Source: Streptomyces sp. JJ66
GTDB taxonomy: Bacteria > Actinomycetota > Actinomycetes > Streptomycetales > Streptomycetaceae
NCBI RefSeq assembly: GCF_019303495.1
Contig: NZ_JAEVFI010000008.1
Span: 30,363 to 94,362, forward strand
Direction of reading: 5' to 3'
Length of the DNA: 64,000 nucleotides
Part shown: in pieces, positions 45,399-53,725 of the stretch
Position numbering within the stretch: position 1 is the stretch's first letter
Layout: the number at the start of each line of letters is the position of its first letter
Notes under the pieces: generated by a model
Databases searched by the model: none
What the model was told of the DNA's origin: nothing
The model's input: only the letters and a program-made list of their open reading frames with translations
Translations under genes and position numbers: made by a program

Positions 45399-46274
45399 AT
45401 GAGCACCCTGGCCCCCTTACCGCTCGACCAGCTGGTCGACACGGCCCGCTACCCCCTGTCCGACGCCGCGAGCCTGGTCCAGCGGGCGGTCGTCACCCGA
45501 GCGCGGCGCGAGCTGGCTGAGGCCGGCTGCACGGTGCTGCCCGACTTCGTCCGCCCCGCGCTGCGCGAGAGGCTGCGGGACGAGTGCGCGGCCATCGCCC
45601 CGCACGCCCACCACGATGTCGAGACCGTGAACGTCTACAACATCGCGGTGGACACCCAGCTGCCGCCCGGGCACCCCGGACGCCGCACCTTCCGGCGCGG
45701 TAACGCCTTCGTCGCCCGAGACCGCCTGCCCGAAGGCGCCGTCATCTCCCGCCTCTACACCCACCCGCACTTCCAGGACTTCGTGGCCCGCTGCTTCGGC
45801 CTGCCCGAACTGCACGAACTGGCCGACCCGTTGTCCGGGCTCGTCCTCAACGTCGTCGCCCCCGGCATGGAACACCCCTGGCACTTCGACACCAACGAGT
45901 TCACCGTCAGCATGCTCACCCAGGAACCGGACGAGGGCGGGACCTTCGAGTACTGCCCGCACATCCGGTCCGCCCAGGACGAGCACTTCGACGCCGTGGA
46001 GGACGTCCTCACCGGCCACGGCACCCACCTGGTGCGGCGCCTGCCGCTGCGGCCCGGCGACCTCCAGCTGTTCAAGGGACGCTACTCGCTGCACCGGGTC
46101 AGCCCGGTGCGCGGGGAACGCGCGCGGCACTCGGCGATCTTCGCCTACAGCGAGCGCCCCGGCGTCATCGGCAGCGTCGCCCGCACCCGGCAGCTCTTCG
46201 GCCGTGTGCTGCCCGAACACCTGGCCGCCGAAGACCGCGCCGCCCGCGTCCGCGGCGACGCCCTGCTCGACTGA
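45399..46274 (+). CDS. BesD/HalD-like non-heme iron 2-oxoglutarate oxygenase (hydroxylase form)
   Basis: 291 residues from the ATG at 45399 (GAGAGGA upstream). The metal site is His162-x-Asp164 (HPWHFDTNEF) with His232 (SLHRVSP), followed by GERARHSAIFAY, whose Arg would bind 2-oxoglutarate. The surrounding blocks (VSMLTQEPDEGGTFEYCPHI, LRPGDLQLFKGRYSLHR) resemble the BesD/Hal family, which chlorinates or hydroxylates free amino acids such as lysine. Halogenases replace the Asp by Gly or Ala; here Asp is kept, so hydroxylation is predicted. It leads a three-gene cassette with a methyltransferase and a carnitine-acyltransferase homologue. Substrate unknown. Confidence 0.82.
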   Translation: MSTLAPLPLDQLVDTARYPLSDAASLVQRAVVTRARRELAEAGCTVLPDFVRPALRERLRDECAAIAPHAHHDVETVNVYNIAVDTQLPPGHPGRRTFRRGNAFVARDRLPEGAVISRLYTHPHFQDFVARCFGLPELHELADPLSGLVLNVVAPGMEHPWHFDTNEFTVSMLTQEPDEGGTFEYCPHIRSAQDEHFDAVEDVLTGHGTHLVRRLPLRPGDLQLFKGRYSLHRVSPVRGERARHSAIFAYSERPGVIGSVARTRQLFGRVLPEHLAAEDRAARVRGDALLD

Positions 46275-46340
46275 CCAGCGCCACCCGCCCGTCCCGCATG
46301 GCCACCCGCCCCGCACCGTCCACCCCGGAAGGCCCACCCT

Positions 46341-47207
46341 GTGCGTCTCGACGCGACCGGCAAAGTCTCCCTCGACCACCTCTACACCGGCACCGACCCG
46401 CGCCCGTTCTTCACCACGCTGCGCCCCCTTGGCTACTGCGTGCCCCAGCAGGCCAAGCCCCACTTCGCGAAGCTGCTCACCGAGTACCGTGACGCCCACG
46501 GGGTGGCCGCGCCCCGGGTGCTGGACGTCGGCTGCTCGTACGGCGTCAACGGCGCGCTGCTGAAGTACGACGTGACGATGGACGAGCTGTACGCGCGCTA
46601 CTGCGACGTGCCCCAGCCCGACACCCGCACCCGCGCGGACCTGATCGCCCACGACCGGGAACTGGCCCGCTCCCGGCAGCCCGCACGGCCGCTTCACGTC
46701 ACCGGCCTGGACGTCTCCGCGGGCGCCCTGGAGTACGCCCTTGACGCCGGGTTCCTTGACGACGCCGTACACGCCGACCTGGAAGCGGAGGAGCCCACCG
46801 CGCACCAGCGGCGGCAACTGGCCGGGACGGACCTGGTCGTCTCCACCGGCTGCCTGGGCTACGTCACCGAGCGCACTCTGGTGCGCATCGTGCGGGCGCA
46901 AGGCGAACACCGGCCCTGGATGGCCCACTTCGTGCTGCGCATGTTCTCCTTCGCGCCCATCGCCGCCGCGCTCGCCGATCTCGGTTACCACACGTACCGC
47001 GTTGAGGGCGTCTTTCCCCAGCGCAGGTTCGCCTCTCCGGAGGAACACGCCCGCGTCGTGGCGAAACTGACCGCCGCCAAAGTGAATCCTGACGGACTGG
47101 AAGCCGAGGGCTGGCTCCACGCCGAGCTGTACGTCTCCACGCCCCGCACCAGCCCCGCGCACCCCGGTCCTTCGCACCCCTCCGCTGCCGCCGACATCCC
47201 GAAGTGA
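46341..47207 (+). CDS. Class I SAM-dependent methyltransferase of the oxygenase cassette
   Basis: 288 residues. The SAM-binding motif is RVLDVGCSYGVNGALLK, followed by HVTGLDVSAGALEYALDAGF and, later, GTDLVVSTGCLGYVTERT. N-terminal VSLDHLYTGTDPRPFFTTLR and the long insertion after motif I are not typical of common N-methyltransferases, so substrate cannot be assigned. It starts 67 bases after the oxygenase and its stop overlaps the acyltransferase start (GTGA). Acting between an amino-acid-type hydroxylase and an acyltransferase of the carnitine family, N-methylation to a betaine is a natural hypothesis. Confidence 0.83.
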   Translation: MRLDATGKVSLDHLYTGTDPRPFFTTLRPLGYCVPQQAKPHFAKLLTEYRDAHGVAAPRVLDVGCSYGVNGALLKYDVTMDELYARYCDVPQPDTRTRADLIAHDRELARSRQPARPLHVTGLDVSAGALEYALDAGFLDDAVHADLEAEEPTAHQRRQLAGTDLVVSTGCLGYVTERTLVRIVRAQGEHRPWMAHFVLRMFSFAPIAAALADLGYHTYRVEGVFPQRRFASPEEHARVVAKLTAAKVNPDGLEAEGWLHAELYVSTPRTSPAHPGPSHPSAAADIPK

Positions 47208-49021
47208 GGCCGCTGTTGAACACCCCCGCCACCCCCGCCACCTTCGCCGGTGAAGACCAGCTGCCCCGGGTGCCGCTGCCCACGCTGGAGGACAGCTGCG
47301 CGCGGTTCCTCACCTGGTGCGCGCCGCTGCTGACGGCCGGTGAACTGGCCGCCACCGAGGCGGAGGTCGCCGCGTTCCTGCGCCCGGACGGTCCCGGCCG
47401 CGTGCTGCACGCGGCGCTGGCGCAGTACGACGCCACCGAGGGGGTGCACAGCTGGCTCGACACCTTCTGGCCCTACCGCTACCTGGGCCGCCGCGACCGT
47501 ATCGCGCTCAACGCCAACTTCTTCTTCCTGTTCCAGGACACCGGCGAAGACCAGTTCACGCGCGCCGCCGGACTGATCGCCGGGGCGCTGCACCTGAAGC
47601 GGCAGATCGACACCGGGCTACTGCCGCCGGTGGAGCAGCGTGGCGTGCCGCAGTCCATGGCCCAGTACCGCTACCTGTTCTCCACCACGCGCATCCCCGG
47701 CACCGAGCAGGACACGGTGCGGGCGCCCTGGACGGACGCCTGGCCCGGCCCGTCCGACGCCCGCCACATCGTCGTCCTGCACCGCGGCACCCTGTTCCGC
47801 ATGGACGTGCTGGGCCCGGACGGCGTTCCGCACGCCCTGGACGACCTGCAAGCGGGCCTGCGCCACGTGGTGAAGGCCGCCGCCGCCGATCCGGAGCCCG
47901 CCCCCGTCGGCCACCTCACCACCCTGGCCCGCGCCCAGTGGGCGCAAACCCGCGCCGACCTGCTCGCCCACCACCCGCGCAACGCGGCCAGCCTCGACGA
48001 CATCGAAACCGCCCTGTTCTGTCTCTGTCTGGAGGACACCGCACCCGCCGACACCCAGACGGCCTGCGACGAACTGCTGTACGGCGACCGGGGCAACCGC
48101 TGGTTCGACAAGGCCGTCTCCCTCGTCGTCTTCGCCGACGGCCGGGCCGGTGTCAACGTCGAGCACTGCGAGCTGGACGGCACCACCATCCTCAGCTTCA
48201 CCGACGCCCTGCTGGGTGCCCCGGCCCAGGAGCAGTCCCGCGCCTGTGGAGCGCGACCGCAAGGGCTGCCCGCGCTGGACCGGCTCGCCTTCGTACTGGA
48301 CGACGACCTGCGTGCCCGCGTCACCGAGGCCGCCGGGGCGTTCGCCGCCTACGGAGCTGGCACCGCCACCCGCACCCTGAGCTTCCCCGACTTCGGCAGT
48401 AACACCGCCAAAGCACTCGGCGTCTCCCCGGACGCGTTCGTCCAGTGCGCCTACCAGCTCGCCCACCAGCGGGCCAAGGGGCACCTGGGCGCCACCTACG
48501 AGTCCATCGCCACCCGCCAGTACCGCCACGGCCGCACCGAGGCGATGCGCGTCGTCACCCCGCAGACGCGGACCTTCACCGAGGCGATGCAGGACCCGGA
48601 CGCCGACGCCGCCACCCGCCGTGCCGCCTTCCTGGCCGCCGCCCGGGCCCACGCCGAGCGCGCCCGGCAGTGCCAGGCCGGGCAGGCGCCCGAGCAGCAC
48701 CTGTGGGAACTGGAGCTGATCCAGCGCCGTCGCGGGGCTGAACTCGGCGTCACCGAGCAGCCCGCCCTCTACCGCACGCCGGGCTGGCTGACGCTGCGTG
48801 ACGACTACCTGAGCACCAGCTCCGCGCCCTCCACCCGCATCCAGTACTTCGGTTTCGGCTCCACCAGCGCGCAGTGCATCGGCGTCGCCTACGTCCTGCT
48901 CCCGGACCGGTTCAACCTCTACCTCAGCACGCCGCGCCCGGTGGCCGGCGCGATGGACGCCTTCGCCCGCCACCTCCAGGCCGCCGTGCCGGAACTGACA
49001 GCCCTGCTCACCCCGGCGTAA
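47204..49021 (+). CDS. Choline/carnitine O-acyltransferase family protein
   Basis: 605 residues. The catalytic His is His321 in NVEHCELDGTTI, and the substrate-binding Ser-Thr-Ser is at 537-539 (DDYLSTSSAP). YESIATRQYRHGRTEAMRVV, a block that contacts the carboxylate and CoA in carnitine acyltransferases, is intact. Such enzymes transfer acyl groups between CoA and a hydroxylated trimethylammonium compound; they are rare in bacteria. The GTG at 47204 overlaps the methyltransferase stop; a TTG at 47216 after GAGG is an alternative start. A full active site suggests it is functional. Confidence 0.9.
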   Translation: MRPLLNTPATPATFAGEDQLPRVPLPTLEDSCARFLTWCAPLLTAGELAATEAEVAAFLRPDGPGRVLHAALAQYDATEGVHSWLDTFWPYRYLGRRDRIALNANFFFLFQDTGEDQFTRAAGLIAGALHLKRQIDTGLLPPVEQRGVPQSMAQYRYLFSTTRIPGTEQDTVRAPWTDAWPGPSDARHIVVLHRGTLFRMDVLGPDGVPHALDDLQAGLRHVVKAAAADPEPAPVGHLTTLARAQWAQTRADLLAHHPRNAASLDDIETALFCLCLEDTAPADTQTACDELLYGDRGNRWFDKAVSLVVFADGRAGVNVEHCELDGTTILSFTDALLGAPAQEQSRACGARPQGLPALDRLAFVLDDDLRARVTEAAGAFAAYGAGTATRTLSFPDFGSNTAKALGVSPDAFVQCAYQLAHQRAKGHLGATYESIATRQYRHGRTEAMRVVTPQTRTFTEAMQDPDADAATRRAAFLAAARAHAERARQCQAGQAPEQHLWELELIQRRRGAELGVTEQPALYRTPGWLTLRDDYLSTSSAPSTRIQYFGFGSTSAQCIGVAYVLLPDRFNLYLSTPRPVAGAMDAFARHLQAAVPELTALLTPA

Positions 49022-49118
49022 CGCCGCAGGACCCGCGCCCCCGGCCCGCACCGGATACCGCACCCGGCGGCATGACCCGTCCGGCCCGCCCTGACCGGGG
49101 GCGTGAGACGGCCGGCAG

Positions 49119-49153
49119 CGGCCCCGGTCACCGCGCCGCGTCGGGCGGGGCCG
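49119..49153. terminator. Possible terminator between the acyltransferase and photolyase genes
   Basis: CGGCCCCG / CGGGGCCG arms separated by 19 bases, in the 135-base gap between two converging genes. The long loop makes this tentative. Confidence 0.3.
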
Positions 49154-49156
49154 GGT

Positions 49157-50677
49157 TCACGGGGCCGCGTCGTGGCCGCGCAGCCGGGCGGCGCGCAGCA
49201 GCTCGTCCAGGTTCTCCAGGCGCGTGAGCTGCCGCACGGCCCGTGCGGTGCGGTGGTTGCGGGCCAGCCGGTCCCGGTGGCGGTGGACGAAGGCCCAGTA
49301 GCCGGTGGTGTACGGGCAGGCGCGGTCACCGGTGCGGTCACCGGGCCGGTAGTGGCAGGGGCCGCACAGGTCGCTCATCCGGTTGATGTAGGCGCCCCCC
49401 GACGCGTACGGCTTGGTGGTGATGCGGCCGCCGTCGGCGTACTGGGACATGCCGATGACGTTGGTCAGCATCACCCAGTCGTAGCCGTCCACGAAGCAGC
49501 GGTGGAACCAGTCGGTGAGCGCGGCCGGGTCCCAGCCCCGCTGGAGCGCGTAGTTGCCCAGCACCATCAGCCGGGGAATGTGGTGAACCCAGCCGTAATC
49601 CCGCACCTGGGCCAGCACGGTGGACAGGCAGCGGGCCTGGACGGCGTCGGCGTCCAGTTCGGTGAACCAGCCGGGCAGGGCCGCGTGGTGGCCCAGCTCG
49701 TTGCACTGCCGGTAGCCGGGGCCGAAGTGCCAGTACAGGTTCCACATGTACTCCCGCCACCCGGCGACCTGGCGGACGTAGCCCTCCACCGAGTTCAGCG
49801 GCGCCGTCCCCCTCCGGTACGCCCGCTCGGCCGCCTCGACGCATTCGGCCGGGTCCAGCAGCCCGAGGTTGAGCGCGGCGGAGAGCAGACTGTGGCTCAT
49901 GGCCCAGTCCGCCGCCAGCATGGCGTCCTCCCACCGGCCGAATGTGGCCAGCCGCCGGTCGGTGAACGACCGCAGCGCACGCCGCGCCTCGGCCCGGTCG
50001 GCGGGGAACCGGCGCGGTCCGTCGCGGCCGACGAAGGAGACCTGCCCGGAGCGCTCCCACCGGTCGAGGTCCTCGCGTACCTGGGCGTCGATCGCGTCCT
50101 CGCGGGGGCGGTAGGGGGCGGGGACGGGCAGGGTGGGCCCGGAACGCTTCGGCGGCGGTTCGCGGTTGTCGCGGTCGAGGTTCCAGCGTCCCCCGGCCGG
50201 CTGGTCGCCGTCCATGAGCACCTCGTGCTCTTGACGCACCCGGCGGTAGAAGTCCTCCATACGCAGCCGCCCGCTGCCCGACCGGGCCCACCGCTCGAAG
50301 ACGTCGAACGGCACCATGAAGCCGCGCGGCGGCAGCACCCGCACCGTCTCCAGCGAGCGCACGAACCGCAAGGCCGCGTGCGAGGTGGGGTGGCAGACCG
50401 TCACCGGCCGCGTGCCCACGGCCTGGCGCAGCCCCTCGCGGTAGGTGTCGGCGCGGACGTAACGCACGCGGTCCCCGAGTTCGGCGGCCCGGTGCCGCAT
50501 GGCCGACAGCAGCAGGTGGGCCTTGGCCCGGTGGAACCGCCGCCGCCGGAACACCGCCTGGGACTCGATCATGACGGCGGTGGCGCCGGCCGGCAGGAAG
50601 TGCGGGCCGAGCTGGTCCCCGAACAGCCAGTGATAGCGGGCAGCGCCGGTTTCCTTTGGCGCGGCGGAGTCCGTCAT
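49157..50677 (-). CDS. Iron-sulfur bacterial cryptochrome/photolyase (FeS-BCP, PhrB-like)
   Basis: 506 residues from the ATG at 50677. The N-terminus YHWLFGDQLGPHF and the FAD-binding region (GWREYMWNLYWHFGPGYRQC, WVMLTNVIGMSQYADGG) place it in the photolyase-related family. Four cysteines at 350, 438, 441 and 454 fall at the positions that ligate the [4Fe-4S] cluster in Agrobacterium PhrB. Such enzymes repair (6-4) photoproducts or sense light. It begins 2 bases after the crtU stop, so it is transcribed with crtY and crtU. Sharing an operon with carotenoid genes fits light protection. Confidence 0.92.
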   Translation of the reverse strand: MTDSAAPKETGAARYHWLFGDQLGPHFLPAGATAVMIESQAVFRRRRFHRAKAHLLLSAMRHRAAELGDRVRYVRADTYREGLRQAVGTRPVTVCHPTSHAALRFVRSLETVRVLPPRGFMVPFDVFERWARSGSGRLRMEDFYRRVRQEHEVLMDGDQPAGGRWNLDRDNREPPPKRSGPTLPVPAPYRPREDAIDAQVREDLDRWERSGQVSFVGRDGPRRFPADRAEARRALRSFTDRRLATFGRWEDAMLAADWAMSHSLLSAALNLGLLDPAECVEAAERAYRRGTAPLNSVEGYVRQVAGWREYMWNLYWHFGPGYRQCNELGHHAALPGWFTELDADAVQARCLSTVLAQVRDYGWVHHIPRLMVLGNYALQRGWDPAALTDWFHRCFVDGYDWVMLTNVIGMSQYADGGRITTKPYASGGAYINRMSDLCGPCHYRPGDRTGDRACPYTTGYWAFVHRHRDRLARNHRTARAVRQLTRLENLDELLRAARLRGHDAAP

Positions 50678-50679
50678 GG

Positions 50680-52335
50680 TCAGGACCTCCCGGCGGACGC
50701 GGGGGCGGGTCGAGGGGGTGCGGCGACCGGTTCCGCCGGGGCGGGCGCGGCCGGTTGCCGGTGGGGGCGGGACTCGGGCCGGGTGAGGACGCGGGCGAGC
50801 GTGCGCAGCAGCGGTGAGCGCCCGGCGGTGGGCACGGTCAGCAGAGGATGGCCGCGTACGCCCCAGGTCGCCAGCAGGGCGTTGGCGGCCTCGAAGCCCG
50901 TGGTGGCGGCCCGCTCCATCAGCGCGACGGGGGCGGTGGTGCGCACCAGGTCCCCGGCCAGGGCCAGCCGTGCGTGCGGGGTGTGCACGGTGGGCCGCTC
51001 GCGGTGCGTGCCGACGCCGAACAGCGGGCAGTCCGCCCGCCACACGTGCCGCTCGTCCACGGCCACCGCGTCCGCCGTCTCGGGGTAGACGCGGGCCAGT
51101 TCGCGCCGCAGCCGCCGCTGCACGCCGGTGCGGTCGGCCTCCGGGGGGACGGCGTAGGCGTGCAGCTCCACGACGCTGCCCCCGGTGCGGGCGGCCCAGC
51201 GCGCGGCCTCACCTTCGTAGCGCTCCAGGACGCTGACATTGTCCAGCGGCCCGTACCCGCTGGTCCCCAGGAAGCCGGGCCGCCCGGCTGCGACAGGCCG
51301 GTCGAGCCAGTACCGCGAGACACAGAACGGCGGTGCCGCCCGCAGGCTCGCCACCCGCCCGCGCCAGAACGCGTCACCCAGCTCCGGAGAGGCGGCCACC
51401 AGGGTGCGCAGCCCCGTGGTGTCCAGCGCGAGCACCACCGCGTCGTAGCGGGCCGCACGCCGCGCCCCGCCGCCCTCGGCCGTGGTGAGGGTGAACCCGG
51501 ACCCGCGGGGCGCGAGGTGTTCGGCGCTGGTGCCGGTGCGCACGGTGGCCCCCAGCCGCTCCAGCCGGCCGGCCAGCGGCTCCCACAGTGCGGCGGGGAA
51601 CGGCTCGGTGGGGACGTCGAACAGCAGGCCCTCGGCGGAACCGAGGAAGTAGATGTGGAACATCAGCGCCAGTTCGGCGGCCGACAGCTCGCGCGGATCG
51701 GCGAAGAAGCTGCGCGAGAACACCTCGAACGCCAGGTGCCGGGCCTGCTGCGGGAAGCGCACGGCGTCCAGGAAACCGGCCGCGCTGAGCCCGTCGAGGC
51801 GGCGGTGGACGTCGGCGGCGCGTACGTCCAGCAGCGGCAGCGCGGCCCGCGGGTTCATCCCGGCGAGCCCGGCGGGGGTGAAGGTGGGGCTGGACGCGGC
51901 GAAGGCGAGCACGTTCCACGGCGGGGTACGCGGGATGCGCGCGAAACCGTCCCGGGCGCCGTCGGCGTGCTGGAGCGGGTAGTCGGGCAGCGGCGCGAGC
52001 ATGCGCAGCCGCGGATCGACACGACGCAGCAGGTTGCGCAGGTTGTAATACTGGCGGAAGAACGCGTGGAACCCGCGGGTCATGGTGACGCCGGTGCCGT
52101 CCGCCAGCCGCGTCGCCCACCCGCCGACCCGGCCGCCCAAGTCGCTCTCGCGCTCGAACAGCTCCACCCGCACGCCGCGTTCGGCCAGTGCGGTGGCGGC
52201 GGCCAGCCCGGCGATGCCGCCGCCGACGACGGCCGCCCGGGCACCGGGCGCCGGCATGCGGGGTGCGCCCGGCGGCGCGGGCCGGTACGCGGCACGCGGG
52301 TCGCGGGCCAGGCGGTCAGCGCGGTGGTGGTGCAT
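50680..52335 (-). CDS. crtU: FAD-dependent carotenoid desaturase/methyltransferase, isorenieratene synthase type (CrtU)
   Basis: 551 residues from the ATG at 52335, which overlaps the crtY stop (TGATG). The FAD-binding motif AAVVGGGIAGLAAATALAER, DLGGRVGGWATRLADG, and the central FFRQYYNLRNLLRRVDPRL are typical of CrtU, which turns the rings of beta-carotene into aromatic rings by desaturation and methyl shift. The C-terminus ALAGDLVRTTAPVALMERAA closes the flavin site. The frame stays open far upstream inside crtY, but the coupling and the motif position fix the start. An equivalent lycopene or squalene oxidoreductase is less likely given the cluster. Confidence 0.87.
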   Translation of the reverse strand: MHHHRADRLARDPRAAYRPAPPGAPRMPAPGARAAVVGGGIAGLAAATALAERGVRVELFERESDLGGRVGGWATRLADGTGVTMTRGFHAFFRQYYNLRNLLRRVDPRLRMLAPLPDYPLQHADGARDGFARIPRTPPWNVLAFAASSPTFTPAGLAGMNPRAALPLLDVRAADVHRRLDGLSAAGFLDAVRFPQQARHLAFEVFSRSFFADPRELSAAELALMFHIYFLGSAEGLLFDVPTEPFPAALWEPLAGRLERLGATVRTGTSAEHLAPRGSGFTLTTAEGGGARRAARYDAVVLALDTTGLRTLVAASPELGDAFWRGRVASLRAAPPFCVSRYWLDRPVAAGRPGFLGTSGYGPLDNVSVLERYEGEAARWAARTGGSVVELHAYAVPPEADRTGVQRRLRRELARVYPETADAVAVDERHVWRADCPLFGVGTHRERPTVHTPHARLALAGDLVRTTAPVALMERAATTGFEAANALLATWGVRGHPLLTVPTAGRSPLLRTLARVLTRPESRPHRQPAAPAPAEPVAAPPRPAPASAGRS

Positions 52336-53570
52336 CAGGAGACCTTTCCGGGGACGGGAGCGGGAACCGTGGCCGCCGCGTGCGGGCGCCGGGGCAGGAA
52401 GGGCAGTTCGGCCAGCGAGTGGAGCATCGGCCACAGGGGGCAGCGCAGTCCGAGCGCCACGTCGGCGGCGGGGGAGGAGCGGCCGTCGAGGAAGTCCAGC
52501 ACCCGGGGCAGCGGATGGTCGCCGAACAGCCGGGTGAAGAAGTCCGCGCCGTCGATGCGGCCGGTGGCCAGCGCGCGCAGCCAGGCCGCGTCCATGGCCA
52601 GGTGGCGGCGCGGGTGCGGGCGGGGCGGGAGAGGGCGTCGTCCGGCCCGGAGCGCGGCGGCCACGGCGGCCGCCTGACGCTGGACGGTGGCGAAGGTGTA
52701 CCCGGTGGCGGGACGGGTGGCGCCGCCCGCGGTACCCAGAGCGAACACCGAGGCGCCGCACCGCCGGGGAAAGCGGGCGTCGGTCATCGGGATGACGCCC
52801 TGTTCGCAGCCGGTGACGGAGAACCGGCCCAGGGGCCGCACCCGGCGGGTGTAGTGCTCCAGCGCGGCCCGGTAACCGGCGTCGTCCAGCGGACGCGGGG
52901 AGAACTCGGTGTACTCCACCAGCGCGCGACGCGGACCGAAGGGCAGCACGTAGGCGAAGGACAGACCGCACGGGGGCTGCGGGGTGCGGAAGTCCATCAG
53001 CTCGGCCACACCCGGGTCGAACTGGTCGGCCCGCGTCTGCACGAACCAGCCCCGGAAATGCTGCCACCAGGTGGTCCGGGCGGGCGGCAGCCGCCGGGGC
53101 GGGCGCGAATCGAACACCCAGCGGGCTTGCAGGCGTACGGTGCGCCCCGCCGCGTCCACCCCGGTCACCCGGGCGCCGCGCGGGCCGTCGTGGACGCCGG
53201 TCACCGTGGCCCGCACTACCTCCGCGCGCCCGTGCGCGGCCAGCTCGGCGGTGACGGCGGGCAGGAAGTCGGCGGAGCGGATCATCTTGTACCGGTGGCC
53301 CGGGGAGCGGCCGGAGCCCAGCGGCTCCCCGTGCACGCCGCGCACCGCCATCCGGTCCCAGGACGCGGAGACGAACGCCTCCAGCGGGCCCACCCCGCGC
53401 TCCCAGAAACACCAGGTGCGCGGCGGACTGCTCACCGGCCCCGGCGGCGGCTCCACGACAGCGACCGTGGGCCCGCCGCCCCCGGCCACCAGGTGGCGGG
53501 CCAGCGACAGCCCCGCCGCGCCCCCGCCGACCACCACGACATCCACGTCCCGCACGCCCGCCTCGCTCAC
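52335..53570 (-). CDS. crtY: Lycopene beta-cyclase (CrtY)
   Basis: 411 residues from the GTG at 53570, which follows GGGAGG. The dinucleotide motif DVVVVGGGAAGLSLARHL, PPRTWCFWE, the VEYTEFSPRPL cyclase block and GTAGGATRPATGYTFATVQR are all characteristic of CrtY-type cyclases, which close both ends of lycopene into beta-rings at the membrane surface. It is the first gene of the crtY-crtU-phr operon and diverges from crtT across 155 bases. Confidence 0.93.
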   Translation of the reverse strand: MSEAGVRDVDVVVVGGGAAGLSLARHLVAGGGGPTVAVVEPPPGPVSSPPRTWCFWERGVGPLEAFVSASWDRMAVRGVHGEPLGSGRSPGHRYKMIRSADFLPAVTAELAAHGRAEVVRATVTGVHDGPRGARVTGVDAAGRTVRLQARWVFDSRPPRRLPPARTTWWQHFRGWFVQTRADQFDPGVAELMDFRTPQPPCGLSFAYVLPFGPRRALVEYTEFSPRPLDDAGYRAALEHYTRRVRPLGRFSVTGCEQGVIPMTDARFPRRCGASVFALGTAGGATRPATGYTFATVQRQAAAVAAALRAGRRPLPPRPHPRRHLAMDAAWLRALATGRIDGADFFTRLFGDHPLPRVLDFLDGRSSPAADVALGLRCPLWPMLHSLAELPFLPRRPHAAATVPAPVPGKVS

Positions 53571-53626
53571 GCCCGCGCCTCCCGCCCGTCCGTTTCCGCC
53601 ACGGCTGCTCCCCGACGCGGCACGGA

Positions 53627-53638
53627 CCACCCGGGTGG
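53627..53638. promoter_or_regulatory. Short palindrome in the crtY-crtT divergent region
   Basis: CCACCCGGGTGG, perfect 12 bases, roughly midway between the crtY and crtT starts. Such GC palindromes arise by chance in this DNA, so operator function is only possible. Confidence 0.25.
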
Positions 53639-53725
53639 GCGCGGGGCACGCGGCGTCCAGCGGGTACGCGGCCGGGTGGGGCCGCATCCGGGCGGCCCGC
53701 CCACCGCGTACGAAGGGAGCCCGCC

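Noticed and set aside
45399..46274. Halogenase function for the BesD-like protein
   Set aside because: The iron-binding Asp164 is present; halogenases lack it.
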